Assembly: GCA_017551465.1 (NCBI GenBank) | Contig: JAFZLN010000003.1 | Location: 1-5,334, forward strand | Direction: 5' to 3' | DNA: 5,334 bases | Source: Bacilli bacterium | GTDB lineage: Bacteria; Bacillota_I; Bacilli_A; RFN20; CAG-826 | In this document: positions 1 through 5,334 of the stretch, piece after piece | Layout of the letters: the number at the start of each line of letters is the position of its first letter | How positions within the stretch are numbered: the stretch's first letter is position 1 | Position numbers and translations under genes: made by a program | The notes under the pieces: model-generated | Told to the model about the DNA's origin: nothing | Databases searched by the model: none | Seen by the model: only the letters and a program-made list of their open reading frames with translations

Positions 1-273
1 ATCCCCTTCGGAGTCTTATTCGGAGGGGGTATCATCATCCTCGCTTGGTTAATACTTTACTTAAGTAAGAAGAACAACAAAGAGACCGTTAAGCTCGATA
101 TCTTTGTTATCTTTCTTAGATTAGGCTTACTAATTATAGGCGCCGTCACATTCGCAATGTTACAGTGGTGGCTTGGTCTATATATTATTTCTTCTGTAGC
201 CTTAATTATCGCTTACTTAGTAGTGTCGTTATTAACCCTTCTTGCGCATATAGGAAAGGATAAAAATGTTTGA
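1..273 (+). CDS. atpI: AtpI-like ATP synthase membrane protein, 3' fragment
   Basis: This is an open frame from base 1 to a TGA at 271-273. It gives 90 residues and the 5' end lies outside the window. What is visible is a very hydrophobic protein with about three membrane segments (fragment residues 1-21, 33-57 and 60-82). A short lysine-rich loop (residues 23-31) separates the first two, and the tail is short and polar. A glycine-rich first segment, an Arg (fragment residue 40) at the start of the next helix, and a last helix running into a short tail fit the ATP-synt_I (AtpI/UncI) family. AtpI is known as a small four-helix protein that helps assemble the c-ring and is not part of the finished enzyme. 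The position directly before atpB, overlapping its start by 8 bases, is the classical one. The sequence is poorly conserved, so the name rests on topology and position. Another small membrane protein is possible but less likely. Confidence 0.72.
   Translation: MPFGVLFGGGIIILAWLILYLSKKNNKETVKLDIFVIFLRLGLLIIGAVTFAMLQWWLGLYIISSVALIIAYLVVSLLTLLAHIGKDKNV
252..260 (+). promoter_or_regulatory. Shine-Dalgarno of atpB
   Basis: AGGAAAGGA lies inside the end of the atpI frame, with its 3' edge 5 bases before the ATG at 266. It is a moderate match to the anti-Shine-Dalgarno and supports the chosen start. The atpB start codon overlaps the atpI stop (ATGTTTGA), so translational coupling is also likely. 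Confidence 0.65.
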
Positions 274-1045
274 GAATTTCTTAACAACAGACATTCCCGG
301 TGAATTAATCTCATCACTCATAGTGATTTTTATCATTGTGGTCCTTTCTTTAATCGTGGGCATTTTAGCGGCTAAACACAATCCGCTTAAAAAGCCAAAA
401 GGCCTCTTACTCGTTGCTGAGTGTGGTGTGAAATTCTTTGATGATTTCTCCCGTGATTTAGTCGGTACAACCTTGCCAAATTTTGGTGGCTTTATCATGG
501 GTGTCGCCCTTTACTTATTCATCTCATTTATCTTTGGCTTAACTGGTTTACCTTCACCTGTCACCTATATGGCGGTGCCATTATCTTTAGGTTTAACCAC
601 ATTCTTATTAATCCACTTCACATCCATTAGATTTACGAAATGGGCTTATTTCAAACGCTACATTGATCCAATCCCAATCTTCTTACCAATTAACTTAATC
701 TCGATGTGGGCGCCTTTACTTTCGCTCACTCTCCGTTTATTTGGTAACGCTATCGCGGGTTGGGCATTACTCACAATCGTGGAGTATGCATTAAGAGATT
801 TATCCGAAATGATTTTCAACTTCATGCCTGTTACACAAACAGTCGCTGGAGTCGCTGAAAACTGGAATGGTATCTTCTTAGCGCCTATTCCTTTAGCGAT
901 ATTACATGCATATTTTGATTTATTCTCTGGTTTAATCCAGACATTCGTCTTCATTCTTTTGACCTCTATCTTCATTGGTCAAGAAATCCCTGAAGACATT
1001 GATTTATCCACAATGGAAAGGAGGAAGAAGAAATGGAAGTCTTAG
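266..1045 (+). CDS. atpB: ATP synthase Fo subunit a
   Basis: Subunit a is the membrane stator that forms the two ion half-channels against the c-ring. The protein has 259 residues, normal for the family, with hydrophobic segments at about residues 14-36, 74-93, 103-119, 136-178 and 207-238. The signature SLTLRLFGN (residues 153-161) holds the essential Arg, R157, equivalent to E. coli R210. The last helix carries GLIQTFVF with Q225, equivalent to E. coli Q252. An N-terminal stretch around residues 46-66 resembles the conserved segment before the second helix. Counting from these anchors, E. coli positions 219 and 245 are W166 and D218 here, whereas many bacteria have a His/Glu pair. The ATG at 266 is preceded by AGGAAAGGA. 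The gene overlaps atpI by 8 bases and atpE by 13. The C-terminus is strongly basic (ERRKKKWKS), partly because this DNA also carries the atpE ribosome binding site. Confidence 0.97.
   Translation: MFENFLTTDIPGELISSLIVIFIIVVLSLIVGILAAKHNPLKKPKGLLLVAECGVKFFDDFSRDLVGTTLPNFGGFIMGVALYLFISFIFGLTGLPSPVTYMAVPLSLGLTTFLLIHFTSIRFTKWAYFKRYIDPIPIFLPINLISMWAPLLSLTLRLFGNAIAGWALLTIVEYALRDLSEMIFNFMPVTQTVAGVAENWNGIFLAPIPLAILHAYFDLFSGLIQTFVFILLTSIFIGQEIPEDIDLSTMERRKKKWKS
1017..1024 (+). promoter_or_regulatory. Shine-Dalgarno of atpE
   Basis: AAAGGAGG sits 8 bases before the ATG at 1033, inside the end of atpB. It is a near-perfect site and fixes the start of subunit c. That matters because the resulting protein is short at its N-terminus compared with many relatives. 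Confidence 0.85.
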
Positions 1046-1248
1046 CCGCTGCTATTGCTATTTTAGGTGTTATGCCTAGTGCTCTTGGTGAAGGCATTGT
1101 CTGTGCTCACGCATTAGATGGTATGTCACGTAATCCTGAGATGTATGGCAAACTCAGAACTTCAATGATTTTAGCGTGTGCGCTTGTTGAAACCACAGCT
1201 ATTTACTCATTGCTCATCTCAATCTTGATTTTATTTACAAAAGCATAA
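1033..1248 (+). CDS. atpE: ATP synthase Fo subunit c, probable Na+ type
   Basis: Subunit c forms the rotor ring that carries ions across the membrane. The protein has 71 residues in two helices (about 2-31 and 42-68) joined by the conserved polar loop with R33-N34-P35. The ion-carrying carboxylate is E53 in LVETTAIY. Aligned on the RxP loop and this Glu, E20, E53, T54, T55 and Y58 fall at Ilyobacter tartaricus Na+ ligand positions Q32, E65, S66, T67 and Y70. This is a full Na+ signature, but with Glu replacing Gln in helix 1, as in the two-carboxylate ring of Fusobacterium nucleatum. Na+ coupling is inferred from this pattern; H+ use cannot be excluded. The usual helix 1 glycine motif is largely absent (V13, P15 and A17 where I. 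tartaricus has Gly), with only G19 and G21 kept. The N-terminus is about 12 residues shorter than that of I. tartaricus, and the start is supported by a strong Shine-Dalgarno. Confidence 0.96.
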   Translation: MEVLAAAIAILGVMPSALGEGIVCAHALDGMSRNPEMYGKLRTSMILACALVETTAIYSLLISILILFTKA

Positions 1249-1249
1249 T

Positions 1250-1255
1250 AGGAGG
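1250..1255 (+). promoter_or_regulatory. Shine-Dalgarno of atpF
   Basis: A perfect AGGAGG lies in the 15-base gap after the atpE stop, 8 bases before the ATG at 1264. It selects this start over later in-frame Met codons at residues 9 and 16 of subunit b. Confidence 0.85.
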
Positions 1256-1263
1256 AAGGAATT

Positions 1264-1806
1264 ATGTCACTTAATGTCTTAAGTAACATGGAAAACATTG
1301 GTGAACAAATGGCATCGATTGCTAAAAAGTTAATCCCAAGTTGGGTTTCTTTCGTCATTCAATTCTCTTCATTTATTATTCTTTTACTTGTCGTCTTCTT
1401 TGTCGCCTATAAGCCAGTTAAAAAGATGCTTGCAAAGCGCGCTGACTATATCGAACAAGAAATCGCACAAGCTGCAGAGAGTCACGCTTTAGCCCTTAAG
1501 GAAACTGAAGAAGCTAAAAAGTTATTAAGTGATTCTAAAAGTGAAGCTAGCCAAATCATAGAAAACGCTACCAAACAAGGTGAAGCGAAATACGAAGCTA
1601 TGATGGAAGAGGCTAGAAATGAAGTTAAGGACATGAAAATTGCCGCTGAACAAGATATTGAGCAGGCAAAAGAAGATGCTCTTAACGACATTAGAAAAGA
1701 AATGGTTAATGTTGCATTAACTGCTTCTAAAGAAATCTTAAAACGCGAAGTCGATAGTGATGATAACACCCGACTCGCTGAGGACTTTATCAATCGTTTG
1801 AATTAA
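1264..1806 (+). CDS. atpF: ATP synthase Fo subunit b
   Basis: Subunit b forms, as a dimer, the peripheral stalk that holds the alpha3beta3 head still against the rotor. The 180-residue protein has a polar or amphipathic N-terminus of about 25 residues, one membrane helix (about 27-49), the conserved YKPVKKML junction (residues 49-56), and then a long charged, Ala/Glu/Lys-rich coiled coil (about 57-150). The C-terminal part, with A-KEILKREVD and a following Arg, resembles the region that contacts delta. The N-terminal segment before the membrane helix is longer than in E. coli b, where the helix begins almost at once, but such extensions are common in Gram-positive b subunits. I see no Cys lipobox, so this is not the lipoprotein form of b seen in some mycoplasmas. 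The frame ends 7 bases before atpH. Only one b gene is visible, which implies a homodimeric stalk. Confidence 0.95.
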   Translation: MSLNVLSNMENIGEQMASIAKKLIPSWVSFVIQFSSFIILLLVVFFVAYKPVKKMLAKRADYIEQEIAQAAESHALALKETEEAKKLLSDSKSEASQIIENATKQGEAKYEAMMEEARNEVKDMKIAAEQDIEQAKEDALNDIRKEMVNVALTASKEILKREVDSDDNTRLAEDFINRLN

Positions 1807-1813
1807 TTTACCT
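1807..1813 (+). other. SD-less junction atpF-atpH
   Basis: Seven bases separate the atpF stop (TAA, 1804-1806) from the atpH ATG. The roughly 25 bases before the ATG contain no GG dinucleotide and no match to AGGAGG. Initiation here probably depends on ribosomes ending atpF and restarting, which is an inference from spacing and the missing site. Confidence 0.6.
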
Positions 1814-2350
1814 ATGAATCAAATTGCCCAAACATACGCAGAAGCATTGTTCTCTTTAGGCCTTGAAGAAAAGAAACTCGATAGGCTACAAGAGCAAGAA
1901 AAAACATTATTGGAAATTATTGAAGATAATGATGATTTCTTAATGCTTTTAGATTCCCGCTTCATGAGCGGTAATGAAAGAAAGGATATTGCCGTTAAAA
2001 TCTTAAAAGATTTTGATGAAGATATTGTTAATCTACTCAAGGTTATTATTGATAACAATAGAACCTATATGATTAAGGATATTCTCATGGCGTTTAATTC
2101 TTTATGTAACGAATATAAAGGCGTTAAAGAAGGGCTAATTTATTCCGCATTTCCTTTGGAAAAGAAAACTATTAAACAAATCAAAGATAAAATCAGTCAA
2201 ATTGAACAGATGGATGTGGAACTCATCCCACATATTGATCCAACCTTAATCGGTGGTGTCAAAGTGGTAATCAATTCCCATGTCTATGATGGTTCAATTA
2301 AAAACCAACTAGAAAAAATGAATATTGACCTCTTAGGAAAGGAGCTTTAA
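1814..2350 (+). CDS. atpH: ATP synthase F1 subunit delta
   Basis: Delta (the OSCP equivalent) caps the alpha3beta3 head and binds the end of subunit b. The protein has 178 residues, the typical length. It begins with the characteristic YAEALFSL segment (residues 8-15), followed by the all-helical N-terminal domain (about 1-105). The C-terminal domain ends in the diagnostic pattern IDPTLIGGVKV (about 141-151), a short beta turn with DGSIKNQLEKM, and a short tail. The start at 1814 puts YAEALF at the position normal for the family, so it is accepted even though no Shine-Dalgarno precedes it. The last codons also contain the ribosome binding site of atpA, which starts 2 bases after the stop. Tight coupling with both neighbours is likely. 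Confidence 0.95.
   Translation: MNQIAQTYAEALFSLGLEEKKLDRLQEQEKTLLEIIEDNDDFLMLLDSRFMSGNERKDIAVKILKDFDEDIVNLLKVIIDNNRTYMIKDILMAFNSLCNEYKGVKEGLIYSAFPLEKKTIKQIKDKISQIEQMDVELIPHIDPTLIGGVKVVINSHVYDGSIKNQLEKMNIDLLGKEL
2335..2344 (+). promoter_or_regulatory. Shine-Dalgarno of atpA
   Basis: AGGAAAGGAG lies within the last codons of atpH, with its GGAG 8 bases before the ATG at 2353. It is a strong site and supports this start, which gives the normal alpha N-terminal helix. Confidence 0.8.
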
Positions 2351-2352
2351 TC

Positions 2353-3861
2353 ATGAAAATCCACGCTAATGAAATCAGTGCTCTTATTAAGGAGCAAATT
2401 AAAAACTACCGCCACAAAATCGATAGTAATGACGTCGGTACAGTCGTCTCTGTCGGTGATGGTATTGCTAATGTCTACGGCTTAGAAAAAGCTATGCTAG
2501 GTGAACTTTTATTGTTCCCTAATAACGTCTATGGTATGGTCATGAATTTGGACAGCGATAGTGTGGGTGTTGTCCTTTTAGGTAATGATTCCTTGGTTAA
2601 AGAAGGCGATTTAGTCAATCGCACTAAGATGGTTATGGAAGTTCCAGTTGGTGAAGCCTTATTAGGTAGAGTGGTCAATTCCCTTGGTCAACCAATCGAT
2701 GGCTTAGGTGAAATCAAAACCACTAATAGACGTCCTATCGAAGTTATCGCTCCAGGCGTCATTAAAAGAAAAAGTGTTGATACCCCACTTGAAACCGGTA
2801 TCACGATGATTGATGCGATGACCCCAATTGGTCGCGGACAAAGAGAACTTATTATCGGTGATAGACAAACTGGTAAAACCGCGATTGCCATTGATACCAT
2901 CCTCAATCAAAAAGATAAAAACGTCATTTGTATTTACGTGGCGATTGGTCAAAAGAATTCTACAGTGGCCCAAATCGTTGATAAATTAAAACGCTTCAAA
3001 GCAATGGACTACACAATCGTTGTTAGTGCATCTGCTAGTGAACCAGCACCTTTACTTTATATCGCCCCATACGCAGGTTCTGCGATGGCGGAAGAATTCA
3101 TGTATCAAGGTAAAGATGTCTTAATTGTCTACGATGATTTAAGTAAACACGCTGTGGCTTATCGTACCTTATCTCTTTTATTAAAAAGAGCCCCAGGTAG
3201 AGAAGCCTATCCAGGTGATGTCTTCTATTTACATAGTAGACTTCTTGAAAGAGCGTGCAAATTAGCCCCAGAATTTGGTGGTGGTTCCATTACCGCTTTA
3301 CCAATTGTTGAAACACAATCCGGTGACATCAGTGCTTATATTCCTACTAACGTCATCTCTATTACGGACGGACAAATCTTCTTACAAGCAGATTTATTCA
3401 ACGCTGGTCAAAGACCGGCTATCGATAGCGGTCTTTCCGTATCCCGTGTTGGTGGTGATGCCCAGTTTAAAGCCACAAAGCAAGTCGCTAGAGCGCTTAA
3501 AATCGAATTAGCAAGCTATCTTGAAATGAAATCATTTAGCCAATTCGGTAGTGACCTTGATGCTTCGACATTATCTATCTTAAATCACGGTGAAGCCCTC
3601 ATGGCGATGCTCAAGCAAAAACAATACAACGTTTATCAATTAGACAAACAAGTCTTTGACTTATTCGTCGCTAAAAATGGCTTCTTAGATAATTTAGATA
3701 AGAACAACGTTCGTAAGATTTTAGATAAAGCTTATGACGAATTTAAAGCCACTAATGGCAAAGTCTTAGACAATATCAACAAGAACAAACAAATCTCTAA
3801 TGAGGACGAAGCAGTCCTATTAAAAGAACTAAAAGAATTTTTTGAAAATTTGAATCGATAA
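2353..3861 (+). CDS. atpA: ATP synthase F1 subunit alpha
   Basis: Alpha is the non-catalytic nucleotide-binding subunit of the alpha3beta3 head. The 502 residues match the usual bacterial length. Order: N-terminal helix that meets delta (about 5-20, EISALIKEQI), beta-barrel (about 26-95), nucleotide domain (about 96-375), C-terminal helical domain to the end. The P-loop is GDRQTGKT (169-176, K175), with Gln in the alpha-specific RQTGKT form. Walker B is DVLIVYDD (255-262), followed by LSKHAVAYR. The SVSRVGG motif (362-368) gives R365, the arginine finger that completes the catalytic site on beta (E. coli R376). PGREAYPGDVFYLHSRLLER (281-300) is the strongly conserved family signature. No key residue is missing. 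The gene starts 2 bases after atpH and ends 3 bases before atpG. Confidence 0.98.
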   Translation: MKIHANEISALIKEQIKNYRHKIDSNDVGTVVSVGDGIANVYGLEKAMLGELLLFPNNVYGMVMNLDSDSVGVVLLGNDSLVKEGDLVNRTKMVMEVPVGEALLGRVVNSLGQPIDGLGEIKTTNRRPIEVIAPGVIKRKSVDTPLETGITMIDAMTPIGRGQRELIIGDRQTGKTAIAIDTILNQKDKNVICIYVAIGQKNSTVAQIVDKLKRFKAMDYTIVVSASASEPAPLLYIAPYAGSAMAEEFMYQGKDVLIVYDDLSKHAVAYRTLSLLLKRAPGREAYPGDVFYLHSRLLERACKLAPEFGGGSITALPIVETQSGDISAYIPTNVISITDGQIFLQADLFNAGQRPAIDSGLSVSRVGGDAQFKATKQVARALKIELASYLEMKSFSQFGSDLDASTLSILNHGEALMAMLKQKQYNVYQLDKQVFDLFVAKNGFLDNLDKNNVRKILDKAYDEFKATNGKVLDNINKNKQISNEDEAVLLKELKEFFENLNR

Positions 3862-3864
3862 TTT
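3862..3864 (+). other. SD-less junction atpA-atpG
   Basis: Only three bases (TTT) separate the atpA TAA from the atpG ATG. The preceding 25 bases are AT-rich with no GG and no Shine-Dalgarno match. As at atpH, translation of gamma probably depends on termination and reinitiation from the upstream gene. This is inferred. Confidence 0.6.
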
Positions 3865-4704
3865 ATGGCCCAAGAAGTAACCAGAATTAAGAAAAGAATT
3901 AAGTCAGTTACTGGCTCTTATAAAATCACTTCCGCAATGAAACTTGTCTCAACCGTCAAGTTAAAGAAGTGGAGAAATAAGATGCTAGCGACTAAGGATT
4001 ACGCTTTGCGTATTGATGAAATCGCAAAGATGGTCTTTTCTAGTGTCGAAGAAAGCAACAATCCTTACTTCACACTGAACTTAAAGGCGAATAAAAATCT
4101 CTTTATCGTCTTATCTTCTTCTTTAGGTTTATGTGGTGCCTACAATAACAACATCTTCCGTCTCGCTGATTCACACATCAAAGAAAATGATGAAGCGATT
4201 ATTTTGGGCAAAAAAGCGATATCCCATTATAAAGACGGTAAGTTTACTAAGATTGAAAATTTCAAAGAATATTCTTCCATTCGTGATGAAGCAGTAATTA
4301 AGAGTATCGTTGACTTCATCAGCAAAGAGTACCTGAAAGGTACATATAAAGAAATTCATTTAATTTATACCGCTTATAAGAACTCACTAGTGTTCCATCC
4401 TTGTGACTATGTCATTCTCCCACTTAAGAGTGAAAAGAAGAGTGATCATGGCTATCCACCAATTATGGAACCAAATCAAGAGACCTTACTTAACACTCTT
4501 GTCCCACTCTATTTAAAAAATAGTGTGTACGCTAAGTTCTTAGAAAGCGAAGTTTGTGAGCAAGCAGCCAGAAGCAACGCGATGGAAAACGCCACCAAGA
4601 ATGCAGAAGAACTGCTTGAGAACTTACAAATCGAATTCAACAAAGCGCGTCAAGGCGCAATCACGCAAGAAATCACCGAGATTGTCGGTGCCAGTAATAT
4701 GTAG
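3865..4704 (+). CDS. atpG: ATP synthase F1 subunit gamma
   Basis: Gamma is the central rotor shaft, coupling c-ring rotation to conformational change in beta. The 279-residue protein is close to the usual length (about 285). The N-terminal coiled-coil helix carries the family pattern IKKRIKSV..SYKITSAMKLVSTVKLKK (8-35). The C-terminal helix carries SEVCEQAARSNAMENATKNA (229-248) and ARQGAITQEITEIVGA (262-277), the most diagnostic part of gamma. The middle is the Rossmann-like domain. Its first loop reads SSSLGLCGAYN (84-94), where most relatives have S/T-D-K/R-GLCG, so the Asp and the basic residue are replaced by Ser and Leu. The start places the N-terminal helix exactly as in relatives and is accepted despite the lack of a Shine-Dalgarno. 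The TAG stop overlaps the atpD Shine-Dalgarno. Confidence 0.97.
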   Translation: MAQEVTRIKKRIKSVTGSYKITSAMKLVSTVKLKKWRNKMLATKDYALRIDEIAKMVFSSVEESNNPYFTLNLKANKNLFIVLSSSLGLCGAYNNNIFRLADSHIKENDEAIILGKKAISHYKDGKFTKIENFKEYSSIRDEAVIKSIVDFISKEYLKGTYKEIHLIYTAYKNSLVFHPCDYVILPLKSEKKSDHGYPPIMEPNQETLLNTLVPLYLKNSVYAKFLESEVCEQAARSNAMENATKNAEELLENLQIEFNKARQGAITQEITEIVGASNM

Positions 4705-4708
4705 GAGG
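4703..4708 (+). promoter_or_regulatory. Shine-Dalgarno of atpD
   Basis: A perfect AGGAGG overlaps the atpG stop (TAG, 4702-4704) and lies 7 bases before the ATG at 4716. It fixes the start of the beta subunit. Confidence 0.85.
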
Positions 4709-4715
4709 CAAACTT

Positions 4716-5334
4716 ATGGAAAAGAAAGTCTTAGGAACAATTAAACAAGTTGTCGGACCAATCGTTGACGTCCAGTTTAAAGATCAACATCTTCCAGAAT
4801 TATTAACGGCTTTAATCATTCCTTTAGAGGGTGAAAAAACTTTAACTGTGGAAGTGATGCAACACATTGGGGACGACGCTGTTAGATGTGTCTCAATGGG
4901 TCCAACCGAAGGTTTAGTAAGAGGTATGGAAGTGATTTCCACTGAAGCACCTATCTCTGTCCCAGTTGGTAAAGAAACATTAGGTAGAATGTTTAACGTT
5001 TTAGGTGAACCAATCGATGGTAAAGAACCAGTCAAAGACGCGAAAAGAATGTCCATCCATAGACAACCTCCAAAATTTAAAGACCACTCCGTCAAAACTG
5101 AAATCTTTGAAACTGGTATTAAAGTTATCGACTTACTTTGCCCTTATGTTAAAGGTGGCAAGATCGGTTTATTTGGTGGCGCTGGTGTTGGTAAAACCGT
5201 TTTAATTCAAGAATTAATGAATAATATCGCTAACGAAAAAGGTGGCATTTCCGTTTTCGCTGGTGTTGGTGAAAGAAGTAGAGAAGGCAACGACCTTTAC
5301 TATGAAATGCAAAATACCGGTGTTATTGATAAGA
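4716..5334 (+). CDS. atpD: ATP synthase F1 subunit beta, 5' part
   Basis: Beta carries the catalytic sites for ATP synthesis or hydrolysis. The frame is open from the ATG at 4716 to the end of the window (206 full codons); the family has about 460-480 residues, so more than half is missing. Visible parts: the beta-barrel with GTIKQVVGPIVDVQF (7-21), the LGRMFNVLGEPIDG segment (89-102), and the P-loop GGAGVGKT (154-161) with K160 and T161 for phosphate and Mg2+ binding. The GERSREGND motif (185-193) contains E186, the general base (E. coli E181). Together with ETGIKVIDL (132-140) this is unmistakable beta and looks catalytically intact so far. Walker B, the DELSEED loop and the C-terminus lie beyond the window. 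An atpC gene for epsilon is expected next, from the usual operon order. Confidence 0.97.
   Translation, partial: MEKKVLGTIKQVVGPIVDVQFKDQHLPELLTALIIPLEGEKTLTVEVMQHIGDDAVRCVSMGPTEGLVRGMEVISTEAPISVPVGKETLGRMFNVLGEPIDGKEPVKDAKRMSIHRQPPKFKDHSVKTEIFETGIKVIDLLCPYVKGGKIGLFGGAGVGKTVLIQELMNNIANEKGGISVFAGVGERSREGNDLYYEMQNTGVIDK

Noticed and set aside
658..975. Antisense open frame of 105 codons opposite atpB
   Set aside because: It lies wholly within the well-supported atpB gene, has no ribosome binding site or recognisable domain, and its composition is what the complement of a hydrophobic gene gives.
1033..1045. Possible frameshift or fusion between atpB and atpE
   Set aside because: Both proteins have normal ends and a strong Shine-Dalgarno precedes the atpE ATG, so the 13-base overlap is ordinary operon packing.
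1482..1793. Antisense open frame of 103 codons opposite atpF
   Set aside because: It is a Ser/Leu-rich complement of the Glu/Lys/Ala coiled coil of subunit b, a typical shadow with no independent evidence.
2688..2973. Two overlapping antisense open frames opposite atpA
   Set aside because: Both are embedded in the highly conserved P-loop region of alpha; the coding constraint of alpha explains them.
4784..5205. Open frames opposite and out of frame within atpD
   Set aside because: The beta frame is continuous from 4716 to the window end with all expected motifs, so these are shadows of a gene cut by the window edge.
1..5334. Mycoplasma-type code with TGA as Trp
   Set aside because: All tryptophans in the eight proteins are TGG, and TGA appears in frame only as the stop of the first gene.
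1..5334. A hidden new system, mobile element, CRISPR array or RNA gene
   Set aside because: Virtually every base is explained by conserved ATP synthase genes on one strand. I saw no direct repeats, hairpin-plus-T-run terminators or RNA gene patterns, and no gap exceeds 15 bases.

Overview
The window is an almost complete F1Fo ATP synthase operon on the + strand, in the order atpI (3' end only) - atpB - atpE - atpF - atpH - atpA - atpG - atpD (5' part only). All eight genes are collinear and nearly contiguous, with junctions from a 13-base overlap to a 15-base gap. No stretch lacks a gene. I saw no RNA gene, mobile element, CRISPR array, convincing promoter or terminator. The operon promoter should lie upstream of base 1, and the rest of atpD, and probably atpC (epsilon), beyond base 5334.

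Layout: bases 1-273 encode the C-terminal 90 residues of a small membrane protein matching AtpI. Bases 266-1806 encode the membrane and stalk subunits a, c and b. Bases 1814-2350 encode delta, 2353-3861 alpha, 3865-4704 gamma, and 4716 onwards beta. Subunits a, c and b form the ion-translocating Fo sector with its peripheral stalk. Delta joins b to the top of the alpha3beta3 head, and gamma is the rotor shaft. The catalytic signatures are present: the essential Arg of subunit a, the ion-carrying Glu of subunit c, P-loops in alpha and beta, the alpha arginine finger, and the beta GER catalytic Glu. The enzyme therefore looks functional.

Organism: AT-rich DNA, strong TTA leucine use, purine-rich Shine-Dalgarno sites of AGGAGG type, and the atpIBEFHAGD order suggest a low-GC Gram-positive lineage (Bacillota, possibly a Bacilli or Mollicutes-related gut-type anaerobe). 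Tryptophan is always TGG, and no in-frame TGA occurs inside any gene, so the Mycoplasma code is not supported. The exact taxon cannot be read from this sequence.

This is a well-known system, not a new one. The most notable feature is subunit c. It carries the residues of a Na+ binding site and has a glutamate in both helices (E20 and E53), the two-carboxylate arrangement described for the Na+-driven Fusobacterium nucleatum rotor. Its helix 1 also lacks most of the usual glycine motif. Secondary points are an unusual residue pair around the subunit a half-channels, and a contrast in which delta and gamma start without any Shine-Dalgarno while c, b, alpha and beta have strong ones.
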